A DNA stretch of 64,000 nucleotides from assembly GCA_964649725.1 (NCBI GenBank), contig CAZYTM010000003.1, forward strand, positions 248,001-312,000. Direction: 5' to 3'. This document shows positions 18,101 to 27,700 of the stretch, piece after piece. The notes beneath the pieces are model-generated. The model worked only from the letters and a program-made list of their open reading frames with translations, did not search any database and was not told the DNA's origin. The position numbers and the translations under genes were made by a program. This stretch comes from CAZYTM01 sp964649725 (GTDB lineage Bacteria > Desulfobacterota > Desulfuromonadia > Geobacterales > Geobacteraceae). Every line of letters begins with the position of its first letter. Within the stretch, counting starts at the first letter, position 1.

Positions 18101-19155
18101 CGGCAGCTACCGGGGCAACCGCCAGCGGCTTCACCGCCAACTGGGGGAGCGCCGCCGGCGCCACCGGCTACTACCTGGATGTAGCAGCTGACAGCAGCTT
18201 CACCGGCATGGTCAGCAGCTACAACAATAAAGACCTAGGGAATGTCACCTCTGCGGCAGTGAGTAATCTCGCCCCCGGTACTACTTATTATTACCGGTTG
18301 CGCAGCTATAACGGCAGCGTCACGTCAGCCGACTCCAACAGTATCAGTGCCGCCACCAAAAGCGGCCGGGTGAGCGCCATGGTCATCGACCCGGCTGCGC
18401 CGGCCACCCTCTTTGCTGTGGTCGATGGCGGCGGCGTCTTTACCAGCGCCAACGCAGGCGGCAGCTGGAGCGCCACCACCGGCCAGCCGACCAGCAACCG
18501 GCTGCAGGGGCTGGTGCTGGTACCAGGCAGCCCATCAACCCTCTTTGCCGCCAGCTACGGCAGCGGTCTCTACAGCAGCACCGACAGCGGCGCCAGCTGG
18601 AACAGTTGCGCCAACACCGGCCTCGGCGGCAGCAGCCTGAATCTGCTCACCCTGGCCAGCGACAGCAGCGGCAAGCTCTATGCCGGCACAGAAGGGGGTA
18701 TCTTCACCAGCCCCGACTGCGGCTCGTGGAGTGCGTTGAACACCGGCCTCACTGTTGATGCGGCAAAACCTGCGGTTGCCATTGCTATTGATCCTGCCAA
18801 TGTTGCCAAGCTGTATGCCGGGCTGGATGGGGCAGGGGTATACAGGAGCTTGAACAGCGGCGGAAACTGGAGCGCGGCCGTCACCCAGCCGACCAACCAG
18901 CGGGTTAAGGCGCTGGTGATCAAACCGGGAGATGGGACGAAGCTCTTCGCTGCGACCTACGGCAACGGGGTCTTCACAAGCACTGACAGCGGCGACCACT
19001 GGACATCATGCAGCAACACCGGCCTGACCAACCTCAATCTGCTCTCGCTGACCAGCGACGGCAGCGGCAAACTCTACGCCGGCAGCGAGGCCGGGGTGTT
19101 TGTCAGCAACGACAACTGCACCACCTGGGCGGCCATCAATGGCGGTTTGCCATGA
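15124..19155 (+). CDS. Giant exported multidomain protein with double Asp-box module (gene E)
   Basis: A 1343-residue protein. The start is ATG 15124 with AAAGGG upstream; an internal ATG at 15151 is an alternative. The signal peptide runs to about residue 40 (GQASA). The N-terminal part is unassigned beta-rich (about 45-340). A region resembling a beta-propeller with repeated 'W-x-G-x-x-W' blades spans about 340-710. An IPT/TIG domain follows (about 715-800, GISPTSGPTAGGTAVTISG), then a cadherin/Ig-like domain (about 800-905). Next is an InlB B-repeat (about 910-980, GYTFSGWNTAANGSGTSY), an FN3 domain (about 985-1075) and two Asp-box triplets with paired Cys, ending NGGLP. It is the largest member of the five-gene family. 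Likely role: surface adhesin. Confidence 0.82.
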   Translation: MTSANDRKKMNLLPKTMRQLRNAITTIILAFISLVVLTGQASATNGVHTFASPGTASGGFKPVGNHFLVSEKFEPDLAPNDTAICYNTLGLLTPAPQTVNGMIIKADGTNLTSFDLTDMKVTIYADSGGPEDISSLKITGTKVGGSTVFITLNPPSTAAGASFTLTGIGANLSAFTGITQLSFDITTANDVWFIDFSSITTANEAYPTTVAPTNQATNAQAVVVGSTEFNIGWTSGNGSSRVVFAKTGVTTGAPTLADSTTYAANGNFSLAADPDSDGWKCVYNGNSNFATITGLSATTQYRFIVFEYNGSTGREGYLTTGATNAFNQTTGGSLGVWTRGDIAGLDGTINKDFWTRTDADRDASGNIYVGHRYSYYNDTNAQLRIEKWDGASWSNLSTITALSAGYSGFSDYASTAVTGVNQVRLAITGSQAATAIITEAKYNGAWSFSDIDSTSTVNTSLNQPVIAVDGAGASHVLYEYSDANTGSRNQYIKLASWNGSAWSRQTLVTVPNPDSSNEVKKDYLLLNDANNKQHVFYFRQTAGLTDLHYWTNKSGSGVDTTIFTNSSETPYRLYGAFDSSGKLHIAYGLNTLFGKKVVYSSEASGWASQQLMESTAGSETGFTPLELRINSSGAIVIPVRSRNDKVFKALLKQGSNPWQVSTLSPVDAGTDDWEDLMFSNNNWGAAFRDDGKLLIAYANVPLVRPRILKYIMVSLTPPTVTGISPTSGPTAGGTAVTISGTGFDNGATVTIGGAAATGVTRNSATSISATTPAGSAGAKNIVVTNPDTQTGTLTNGFTYIANVTPVFVGATTSLTVNQNAPATDIKGLLHVSDPDASQTETWSQSVAPSHGTLSFSSATASSGSADITPGGTITYQPTAGYSGSDSFTVQVSDGIATATRTITVTVNPIYTVTYDGNGNTGGSAPSDGSSPYVTGSTVSVLGNTGSLLRTGYTFSGWNTAANGSGTSYAAGATFTIAANTTLFAKWLAIPVATAATGATASGFTANWGSAAGATGYYLDVAADSSFTGMVSSYNNKDLGNVTSAAVSNLAPGTTYYYRLRSYNGSVTSADSNSISAATKSGRVSAMVIDPAAPATLFAVVDGGGVFTSANAGGSWSATTGQPTSNRLQGLVLVPGSPSTLFAASYGSGLYSSTDSGASWNSCANTGLGGSSLNLLTLASDSSGKLYAGTEGGIFTSPDCGSWSALNTGLTVDAAKPAVAIAIDPANVAKLYAGLDGAGVYRSLNSGGNWSAAVTQPTNQRVKALVIKPGDGTKLFAATYGNGVFTSTDSGDHWTSCSNTGLTNLNLLSLTSDGSGKLYAGSEAGVFVSNDNCTTWAAINGGLP

Positions 19156-19220
19156 ACAATATATTGACTCCACATATAAACTTACATAAAGAACAGGGTA
19201 GCCAATCAAGGAGGTTTATC

Positions 19221-22200
19221 ATGCAACGACAACTTCTGGCAGTCATGACGACACTGCTGCTTATGCTCGGCATATGCAGCCAGGCGCTGGCAGCGCCGAA
19301 TACCTGGACCGGCAGTACCCCGCCGGGCCAGCCCTTTGCCACCGGCCTGGGAGACAGGGTTATTACCGCCCTGGCTGTCAGTCCTGATGGTGGCACGGTC
19401 TATGCGGGCACCGGCAGCGGTACAATTTTCAGCTATGCCGTCACCCCGCCGAGCGCCGTCACAGATGCTGCCGACAGCGTGACTGCCACGACCGCCACCC
19501 TGAACGGTACGGTCAATCCGCACAATGCCACTGGCGAGGTCTTCTTCGAATATGGCCTGACCACTGCCTACGGCAGCAAGGTGGATGCGACCACCAATCA
19601 TGATATCTCCGGTAGCGGCAACCTGGCCGCAACCCTCTCATTGACCGGCCTTACCCCGGGCTCCATCTACCACTTCCGGGTGGTGGTGCAGACTACCTCT
19701 GGCGAAACAGTAGGGGGGGATCAGAGTTTCACTACGCTGAAACTTAACCAGACCATCAGCTTCAACCCGGCGCCGACTGTCGTCGTCAACGGCACCGGCA
19801 CTGTCAGCGCCAGCGGCGGCGGCTCGGGCAACACCGTAACCTTCAGCACAACTTCTACCGATTGCAGTTTGAGCGGCGCAACGGTCACCGGCCTGTTTGC
19901 CGGGACCAACAACTGTGTTATCAAGGCAGACCAGGCCGGAAACAGCGCCTATAACGATGCTCCTCAGGCAACGCTCACCTTCAGCATCGGCAAAGGTACC
20001 CCCACCATATCCGTCACCCCCGGTACCTACACCTATAATGGTTCTGCACAAGGGCCGGTAGCCGCCGATGTCAACAAGGGGGGCTCCACCGGTGCCGTGA
20101 CCATGAGCTACAGCGGCACGGGGGGAACCGTCTACGGCCCGAGCGGCACTCTGCCGACCAACGCCGGCAGCTACACCGCCACCGCCAGCGTAGCTGCCGA
20201 CAGTAACTACCTCCTGGCCTCATCCACAGATACCGCCTTCAGTATTGGCAAAGCCGGCCAGACCCTCTCCTTCAGCCAACCTGCTGCTGTCAACTTTGGC
20301 AGCGGTACAGTGGATCTCTCGGCCTATGCCACGGCCGGCGCCTCCACCAGCCCGGTGACCTTCAGCATCTTGGCCGGCGGCACAGGGAGCGGTTCACTCA
20401 GCGGCGCTAACAACAAGACCCTGACAATCACCAGCGCCGGCACTATCAACCTCCAGGCCGATCAAGCGGCTGATGTCAACTACAACGCCGCCTCTCCCGT
20501 GCAGCGAACACTGACGGTCAACAAGGGGAGCCAGGCAACCCTGGCCATCACCGGGCCGACCACCATCACCTACGGCGACCTCGATACCACTATCACCACT
20601 TCTGGCGGCAGCGGCAGCGGCGCCGTCACCTTTGATGCCGGCAGCTCCACCGCCTGCTCCATCGTCAGCGGGAAGCTGCATATCCTCTCCGGTACCGGCA
20701 GTTGCGCCATAACCGCCAGCAAGGCGAGTGACAACGACTACAATCAGGCGACCAGCGTCAGCTTTGACGTGACTGTCGCCAAAGCAAACCAGACCATAAC
20801 CTTCAATACGTTGGCAGCAAAGAGCTATGGCGACGCCGACTTCGGCGCCGGCGCCAGTGCCTCTTCCGGGCTGGCGGTCACATACAGCAGCGATACACCA
20901 ACCGTCGCTACCGTCACAACTGGCGGCCTGATCCATATCGTTGGCGCTGGCGGCGCCACCATCACCGCCAGCCAGGCGGGGGACGATAATTATAACAGCG
21001 CCACCGCCAGCCAGGGACTGGTTGTCGACAAGGCCACTCTGATGGTGCAAGCCAACAACGCCAGTCGTCCTGCCGGTGTGGCCAACCCGACCTTCACTGC
21101 CAGCTACAGCGGCTTTGTCAATGGCGAGACCGGTGCAGTCCTCAGCGGTACACCTGATTTCGTCACCCCGGCAGACCTTGCCAGTGCGGCGGGTGAATAT
21201 CCGATTCTCCCACTACCCGGAACTCTGGCCTCAGCCAATTACAGTTTTACCTATTTCCCCGGCATACTGGCTGTTGATCTGCAAAGCCAGACCATTACCT
21301 TTAATCAGTTACCGGTAAAGACCTACGGCGATGCCCCATTCACCATCAGCGCCACCAGCAGTTCCGCTAATCCGATTATTTTACAAAGCACTAACCTTAG
21401 CGTAGCGACTATTGCCGGTACGACCGTTACCATAGTCGGTCCGGGCAGTGCCCTTATTACCGCCACTCAGGCAGGAACCGCGACTCACGCTTCAGCGATT
21501 GCCATGCAGTTCCTTACTGTGGAAAAAGCTCCGCTGACGGTGGCAGCAGATAATGCCAGCAAGCTATTTGGCAATCCTAATCCGCTCTTTACCTACACAG
21601 CAACCGGCTTTATTGCCCCCGATAACCTTCTTACCGCCTGTTCCGGTGCGCCTGATCTCGCTACTGCCGCCATCCTTGCCAGTCCGGCCGGCAGCTATCC
21701 GATCACCGCTGCTGCGGGGACCCTCTCCTGTGCCAAGTACAATCCTGTCTTTGTCAACGGCGTGCTGGCAGTAGGTATCAGCAGCCAGAACATCACTTTT
21801 ACCGCTCTCCCGGCCAAAACCTACGGCGATGCTGACTTCACCCTTACAGCCACCGGTGGCGGTTCGGGTAACCCGGTCACTTTCACCAGCAGCAACCCGG
21901 CGGTCGCCACCGTAAGTGGTGACAGCGTCACCATCACCGGCGCCGGCAAGACCACCATCACCGCCAGTCAGGCAGGTAACAATAGCTATGCGCCGGCCGC
22001 TGCCCAGCAGACCCTGACAGTCAGCAAGGCTCCCCTGACTGTTAGCGCCGATGCGAAGAACAAGACCTACGGGGCGGCCAACCCGCCACTTACCACGAGC
22101 TACAGCGGCTTTACCGGCAGTGACACAGCAGCGGTACTGGCCGGTGCTCCGGTAGTCAGTTGCATTGCCGATGCAAGCAGTGCCACCGGCAGTTATCCGA

Positions 22201-23783
22201 TCGTCGTCGCCAGCGGCAACCTGACATCTAAAAACTACGAACTCTCTTACAGCAACAATACCCTTACCGTAGACAAGGCGCTCCTGACCGTCACGGCCGA
22301 CAGCAAGTCAAAGAACCCGGGGCAGGCCAATCCGCCCCTGACCGTCAGCTACAGCGGCTTTGTCAATGGTGACAGCGCTGCTTCACTAGCCGGCGCACCG
22401 TTAATCAGTACCACCGCCATCAACTCAAGTCCGGTCGGGAGTTACCCGATCGCTGTAGCCCTCGGCACACTCGCCTCGGCCAACTACGACTTCACCCTGG
22501 TGAACGGTACTTTGCTGGTCGGCAAATATAATCAGAGCATAAATTTCGCCGCTCTGGCAAACAGGAGTATCGGTTCTCCTGATTTCACCCCTGGCGCCAG
22601 CGCCAGTTCCGGGCTGACCGTCAGCTACAGCAGCAGCAACCCGGCAGTCGCTACTGTCGTCAATGGCCAGCTCCATATCGTCAACCCCGGCAGCAGCACC
22701 ATCACCGCCAGCCAGGCCGGCAACAGCGAATACTATCCGGCCAATGACGTCAGCCAGACCCTTGTTGTCACCTACGCCAGCCAGGGACCGCAGCTGACCC
22801 TCTCCACCCTGCCTGACAATGCGGTGACCAGCAGCAATATGCTCAATGTCAGCGGCAGTGTCACTGCGGTGAACGGCCTGCAGGAGTTCACCGTCAATGG
22901 CTCTGCAGTCACCCTCGCCGGGGATGGCAGCTTCAGCCTGCCGATCACCCTCCGTACCGGACAGAACGAGATCAGGTTCTTCGCCCTTGACCTGTCCGGC
23001 CTGCAGACCACGCTCAGCCGTTTCATCACCCTTGACCAGACCGCACCGCTCATCACTACCAGCGGCAGCAGCGACAACAGCGTCGTCAGCACGACCCGGA
23101 CCACCATCAGCGGTTCGATCGACAGCAGCAACACGACAGTTATGATCAGCGTCAATGGCGGCACTCCGCAACCGGCAGTGATGACCGGCACCGGCTTCTC
23201 CCTGCCGGTCGACCTGCAGCCGGGGAACAATACCATCATCATCACCGCCACAGACGCCTCAGGGAAGAGCTCCAGCATCAAGCAGAGCATCACCCTGAAC
23301 AGCGCCCTGGCCCTGGCCATCACCACTCCGGCCTACGACCTGAAGTCGGGTCGCGACAGCATGCTGCTTACCGGCACCATTAACGGTACTCCGCCGCTCA
23401 CCCTCACCGTCACCATGGATGGCCAGAGCTTCACCCCGACCGTGACCGGCAACAGCTTCAGCCAGCAGTTAAGCTTCACCACCGAGAAGAGCTACCAGAT
23501 TCTGGTCAATGCCAGCGACAGCGCCGGCAACAGTGTCAATGTCAGCCGGAATGTCATCTTCGCCCGGATCGGCGACCAGAATGGCAACGGCACCATGGAT
23601 ATCGGCGATATCCTCACTGCCTTCATGATCTCCCAGGGGCTGCAGGTACCTAGCTGGAGCGACTATTACCGTTGCGATGTGGCACCGCTCGATGCCAACG
23701 GTAACCCCCAGGGTGACGGCAGGATCGACATCGGCGACGTAGTGCTGCTGCTCAGGAACTACCTCGGGCTGATCAGCTGGTAA
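19221..23783 (+). CDS. Giant exported MBG/Ig-repeat adhesin with C-terminal dockerin-like domain (gene F)
   Basis: A 1520-residue protein. ATG 19221 is chosen for AAGGAGG at 19208-19214; the frame is open further upstream, but those starts overlap the end of gene E. The signal peptide is 1 to about 27 (SQALA). A single relic-like propeller blade (SPDGGTVYAGTGSGT) precedes an FN3-like domain (about 76-171). About 1000 residues of MBG/YDG-type repeats follow, each with the cue 'YSGFVNGD..A..L.G.P' and 'GSYPI'. Two Ig-like domains come next. The last 70 residues are dockerin-like, with two calcium-loop motifs: DQNGNGTMDIGD and NPQGDGRIDIGD. The end is GLISW. The C-terminal 330 residues are clearly paralogous to those of gene G. 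Likely a very long surface adhesin tethered through its dockerin. Confidence 0.83.
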   Translation: MQRQLLAVMTTLLLMLGICSQALAAPNTWTGSTPPGQPFATGLGDRVITALAVSPDGGTVYAGTGSGTIFSYAVTPPSAVTDAADSVTATTATLNGTVNPHNATGEVFFEYGLTTAYGSKVDATTNHDISGSGNLAATLSLTGLTPGSIYHFRVVVQTTSGETVGGDQSFTTLKLNQTISFNPAPTVVVNGTGTVSASGGGSGNTVTFSTTSTDCSLSGATVTGLFAGTNNCVIKADQAGNSAYNDAPQATLTFSIGKGTPTISVTPGTYTYNGSAQGPVAADVNKGGSTGAVTMSYSGTGGTVYGPSGTLPTNAGSYTATASVAADSNYLLASSTDTAFSIGKAGQTLSFSQPAAVNFGSGTVDLSAYATAGASTSPVTFSILAGGTGSGSLSGANNKTLTITSAGTINLQADQAADVNYNAASPVQRTLTVNKGSQATLAITGPTTITYGDLDTTITTSGGSGSGAVTFDAGSSTACSIVSGKLHILSGTGSCAITASKASDNDYNQATSVSFDVTVAKANQTITFNTLAAKSYGDADFGAGASASSGLAVTYSSDTPTVATVTTGGLIHIVGAGGATITASQAGDDNYNSATASQGLVVDKATLMVQANNASRPAGVANPTFTASYSGFVNGETGAVLSGTPDFVTPADLASAAGEYPILPLPGTLASANYSFTYFPGILAVDLQSQTITFNQLPVKTYGDAPFTISATSSSANPIILQSTNLSVATIAGTTVTIVGPGSALITATQAGTATHASAIAMQFLTVEKAPLTVAADNASKLFGNPNPLFTYTATGFIAPDNLLTACSGAPDLATAAILASPAGSYPITAAAGTLSCAKYNPVFVNGVLAVGISSQNITFTALPAKTYGDADFTLTATGGGSGNPVTFTSSNPAVATVSGDSVTITGAGKTTITASQAGNNSYAPAAAQQTLTVSKAPLTVSADAKNKTYGAANPPLTTSYSGFTGSDTAAVLAGAPVVSCIADASSATGSYPIVVASGNLTSKNYELSYSNNTLTVDKALLTVTADSKSKNPGQANPPLTVSYSGFVNGDSAASLAGAPLISTTAINSSPVGSYPIAVALGTLASANYDFTLVNGTLLVGKYNQSINFAALANRSIGSPDFTPGASASSGLTVSYSSSNPAVATVVNGQLHIVNPGSSTITASQAGNSEYYPANDVSQTLVVTYASQGPQLTLSTLPDNAVTSSNMLNVSGSVTAVNGLQEFTVNGSAVTLAGDGSFSLPITLRTGQNEIRFFALDLSGLQTTLSRFITLDQTAPLITTSGSSDNSVVSTTRTTISGSIDSSNTTVMISVNGGTPQPAVMTGTGFSLPVDLQPGNNTIIITATDASGKSSSIKQSITLNSALALAITTPAYDLKSGRDSMLLTGTINGTPPLTLTVTMDGQSFTPTVTGNSFSQQLSFTTEKSYQILVNASDSAGNSVNVSRNVIFARIGDQNGNGTMDIGDILTAFMISQGLQVPSWSDYYRCDVAPLDANGNPQGDGRIDIGDVVLLLRNYLGLISW

Positions 23784-23797
23784 GGGAAAGGCAATTA

Positions 23798-23950
23798 TGA
23801 AGTATGAAGTATGAGGTATGAAAGTTGAAACTCATACTTCGTACTTCGTACTTTCAACTGGCAAGCGTAAGTCAATTATGAAGGATGCAACAGGAATGTA
23901 GAATTGCATTCAGCTCATACTTCATAATTCATAATTCATAATTCATAATT
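23798..23950. repeat. Low-complexity intergenic repeats (GAAGTATGA and ATTCATAATT units)
   Basis: Tandem GAAGTATGA-type units at 23798-23822 are followed by an inverted copy (CATACTTCGTACTTCGTAC). The arms GTTGAAA/TTTCAAC at 23824-23858 allow a hairpin. ATTCATA units repeat at about 23927-23950. This fills the gap between gene F and the lipoprotein gene. Confidence 0.6.
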
Positions 23951-23973
23951 TTAGAAAGAGAGAGGCATTGAAC

Positions 23974-24480
23974 ATGCGAAAGTTATTTACTCTGTTAATC
24001 ATCCCGATTCTTCTCCTGGCCGGCTGCGGTGGTGGTGGTGGAGCCAGCGTCAACAACAGCGCCACTGAAGCGAAGGTGACCCTCTCCACCCAGGGGACCA
24101 TCCCGACCGGCAGGGCGCTGGCCGGTATCGGCGTCACCCTGCAACTGCCGGCCGGCGTCACCCCTAAGCTTGATGCCAGCGGCGGGGTCGACAGCAGCGT
24201 GGTCACCCCTTCCGGAGTCCTGGCCAACGGTGCCACCGTCCTGACCCCGGTCTACATCCCGGCCAGCGGCACCACACCGGGGAGTCTCAGCTTTGCCATG
24301 GCGAGCAGCGCAGCCACCGGTTTCGGCAGCGGCGAATTCGCCACTGTCAAGCTAAAGGTGGCGGCTGGCACCACTGCACCGACGCAGAGCGATTACCAGG
24401 TCCCGACTGCCACCCCGATCGACCTGACCGGTGCCAGGGTGAGCAGTCTCAGCGTTGTTTTTGCTGCGGAACTGCTCTAG
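23974..24480 (+). CDS. Lipoprotein with cohesin-like domain, candidate dockerin receptor
   Basis: A 168-residue lipoprotein. ATG 23974 follows AGAGAGG by eight bases; the TTG two codons upstream is less likely. The signal peptide ends LAGC with lipidated Cys18, then a flexible Gly-rich linker (CGGGGGA). The remaining 140 residues form one all-beta domain. It has cohesin-family features: an opening strand followed by 'AGIGVTLQLPAGV', a central 'PGSLSFAMASS', then 'GSGEFATVKLKVAAGTT', and a final 'DLTGARVSSLSVVF'. The size suits a single cohesin. It sits exactly between the two genes whose products end in dockerin-like domains (F and G). I infer that it anchors one or both to the outer membrane. 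The family assignment rests on pattern recognition, not on a profile search. Confidence 0.7.
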   Translation: MRKLFTLLIIPILLLAGCGGGGGASVNNSATEAKVTLSTQGTIPTGRALAGIGVTLQLPAGVTPKLDASGGVDSSVVTPSGVLANGATVLTPVYIPASGTTPGSLSFAMASSAATGFGSGEFATVKLKVAAGTTAPTQSDYQVPTATPIDLTGARVSSLSVVFAAELL

Positions 24481-24504
24481 CGCTGTTGTCGGCAAACGCA
24501 TATC

Positions 24505-24582
24505 GCCCAGCATTTATCGGCCGGCACAGATATTGTAGTTTTATCTTCGGTTAAGACACAATATCGACCCGGCCGGCTGGGC
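24505..24582. other. Three-tier hairpin between the cohesin-like gene and gene G
   Basis: Nested arms are GCCCAGC/GCTGGGC, GGCCGG/CCGGCC and GATATTGT/ACAATATC, spaced by short internal loops over 78 bases. It starts 25 bases after the lipoprotein stop. No T tract follows, so it could be an mRNA-end stabiliser, a REP-like element or a structured RNA. The remaining 145 bases before gene G show nothing I can assign. Confidence 0.5.
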
Positions 24583-24727
24583 CCCTGCCATAAAACCCCT
24601 GTATTCAGCCCCTGCCGGGAGATAAACTGCCGCTCATGAACAGAGCTCTCTCTTTCATCAGCCGGTTACCGCTATTTCGCCGCAGTTTGCTAGCTAAAGA
24701 GCATTCCCTGCAGCATCGGAGTGAATA

Positions 24728-27700
24728 ATGATCCGCCTCATTTGCAGAATCTTCCTGCCGGTCTTCCTGATTACCCTGACACTGGTCAGCAGCCTTGTAC
24801 AGCCGGCAGAAGCTCTGCTCCCACCGGTCACTGTCCCGGTCGGCAGATCACCCCAGGGGATCGCCGTCAATGAGACGACCAACCGGATCTATGTGGCCAA
24901 TTCAGCCGGCGGCTCGGTGACGGTGATCAATGGTGATGACCTGAGCACCACTTCTGTGGCGGTCGGTAACGGCCCCTGCGCTGTGGCGGTCAACAGCTCC
25001 AGCAATATGGTCTATGTGGTGAACCTGGCCGACTATACCGTCTCGGTGCTAAGCGGAGCCAACAACAGTGTAATAGCCACAATTAATGTCGGCACATTGC
25101 CAATTGCCGTGGCGGTCAATCAGGTAACCAACAAGGTCTATGTGGTTAATGCCATCAGTAACGACTTGACAGTTATCGACGGCGCATACAACGACAACAG
25201 CCATACCAGCACTATAGCGGTCGGCAGTTTTCCCTATGCCGTGGCGCTCAACAGCGTCACCAATCAGGTCTATGTGGCCAACTACTCGGACAATAACGTC
25301 ACGGTGATCGACGGCGCCTATAACGACGTTGCCCATAGCGCCATCATACCGACCGGGACCGGTCCCAGCGCAATTGCCGTCAACCAGTCGACTAACATGA
25401 TCTATGTCGCTACCTCCAGCATCGGCAGCACCCTGACCATAATCAAAGGGAGCGACAAGAGCACCAGCAGCGCCGATGCTGGGACCAGCCCGGTCGCCCT
25501 GGCGGTCAATCCGAAGAGCAGACTGCTTTACGCCGTGAACAGCAGCCTGAACCGTCTGACCATCTTCGACCTGGATAGCAGCACCAGCAGCTTTACCGGC
25601 GTTGGTAGATATCCACAGGGGGTGGCGATAAACCAGACCACCAACCGGATATATGTAGCAAATTATGATGACGATACTGTCCAGATCCTCAATGGCCCGA
25701 CCGTCCCCGCTGACATCAGCGCCTTGAGCAGCAGCACCAATCCGGCCAGGTATGCTGAACCGCTGACCATTACCGCCACGGTCACCGGCAACGGCCCTAC
25801 CGGCCTGGTCACCTTCAAGGCTGACGGGGCGACAATCGGCAGCGCCAATGTCAGTAACGGTTCTGCGGAGATCACCGTCGCCAATCTGGCGACCGGCAGC
25901 AGGAGCCTGACCGCCGAGTTTGCCGGCGACCCCTATAACCAGCCGGCCAGCACTGCCGCGCCATTATCCCAGAGCATCGAAGTCGCCGACACCGTCACCA
26001 GCATCAGCGCCAGCGCCAACCCGCTCAGCTACGGTCAGTCCCTGACCCTGACCGCCACGGTCAAGGGGAAGACGCCGAGTAACGGTATCCCGGCCGGCAG
26101 CGTGCAGTTCAAGGATGGTGCCGCCACCCTTGCCACTGTTCCTCTTGACGGCAGCGGCAAGGCTCTCTACAGCTATATCCTGGGAGCAGGGAGCTACAGC
26201 TTCAGCGCCGTCTTCAGCAGCAGTAGCAGCGACTACAACGGTTCCAGCTCCGCCAGCCTGCCGTTGTCTGTGACCAGGGCGCAACTGACGGTCAAGGCGG
26301 AGAGTCTGAGCAAGCTCTACCATGACGTCAATCCGCCTCTTACCTACAGCTACAGCGGTTTTGTCAATGGCGAAGGCATCGCGGCGATCTCCGGGACACC
26401 AACTATCAGCACCACTGCCACCCTCTCCAGCCCGGTCGGCAGCTACCCGATAACCGTCACTATCGGTTCGCTCTCATCAAACAACTACAACTTCATCTTC
26501 ACCAACGCCACCCTCACTGTGGAGAAGCTCTCCCAGGTCATCTCATTCCCGCTACTGCCGGCAAAACAGACCGATTCACCCCCATTCACTATCGATGGGA
26601 ACAGCTTTGCATCGAGCGGTCTGGCGCTCACCTTCAGCAGTTCAAACCCTTCGGTGGCGATCATTTCCGGCAGGACCGTCACTATCAAGGGTAGCGGCAC
26701 CACCACCATAACCGCCAGCCAGGCAGGGGACGATAACTACAAAGCAGCCGCTGATGTCAGCCAGACCTTGACCGTCGGCTTTGGCAGCACCGGGCCGAGC
26801 ATCAGTCTCTCCACCCTGGATAATGGCGCCACCAGCAGTATCGCCACAATCAATATCACCGGCACGGTAACTGCCCCGAACGGTCTGCAGCAGCTGACCT
26901 GTAACGGTACTGTCGTTACGGTCGGGGGGAGCGGCAGCTTCAGCTATCCGGTCACCCTGGTCCCGGGGAGCAACATTTTCACTCTGGTGGCCACAGACAA
27001 AAACGGCCTTACCGGCAGTGCGAGCCGCACCTTCACCCTGGATGCCACCGCTCCGATAATCAATCTGACCAGCGGCCAGACCGACAACAGTATCACCAGC
27101 TCTCCCCAGACCACTGTCAGCGGCAATGTCGATACCGCTACCAGCAGTGTACTGGTGAGCATCAACGGTGCCCCTCCGGTAGCGGCGGTCATGACCGGCA
27201 CCGGTTTCACCCTGCCGGTAACACTGAGCAGCGGCCTCAACACCATTATCATCACTGCCACCGATGCCTCCGGCAAGAGTTCCAGCATCAAGCAGAGCGT
27301 CATCCTTAACGCCACCCTCAGCCTTGCCATCACCAACCCTCCCCACGACCTGAGGAGCAGCAGGAGAGCATTGACCCTGACCGGGATAGTAAGCGGTAGC
27401 GCACCAGTCGACGTCACCGTGGCAATGGATGGCCAGAGCTTCACTCCGACCGTTACGAATAACGGTTTCAGCCAGCTGCTCACCTTTGCCGGCGAGAAGA
27501 ACTACCCGATCCTGGTAACCGCCACCGACGGCAACGGCAACAGCGTCTCGGTCACCCGTAATATTAGCTATGCAGTGCTTGGCGACCTGGACGGGAGCGG
27601 GGCCATGACCCTTGGCGACATCCTGACCGCCTTCTACATCGCCAACGGGATGCAGCAGGCGACTGCCAACGATCTCAACCGCTGCGACGTGGCACCGCTC

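Noticed and set aside
19008..19220. Upstream extension of gene F overlapping gene E
   Set aside because: AAGGAGG and the signal peptide place the start at 19221. The extension reads the end of gene E in another frame.
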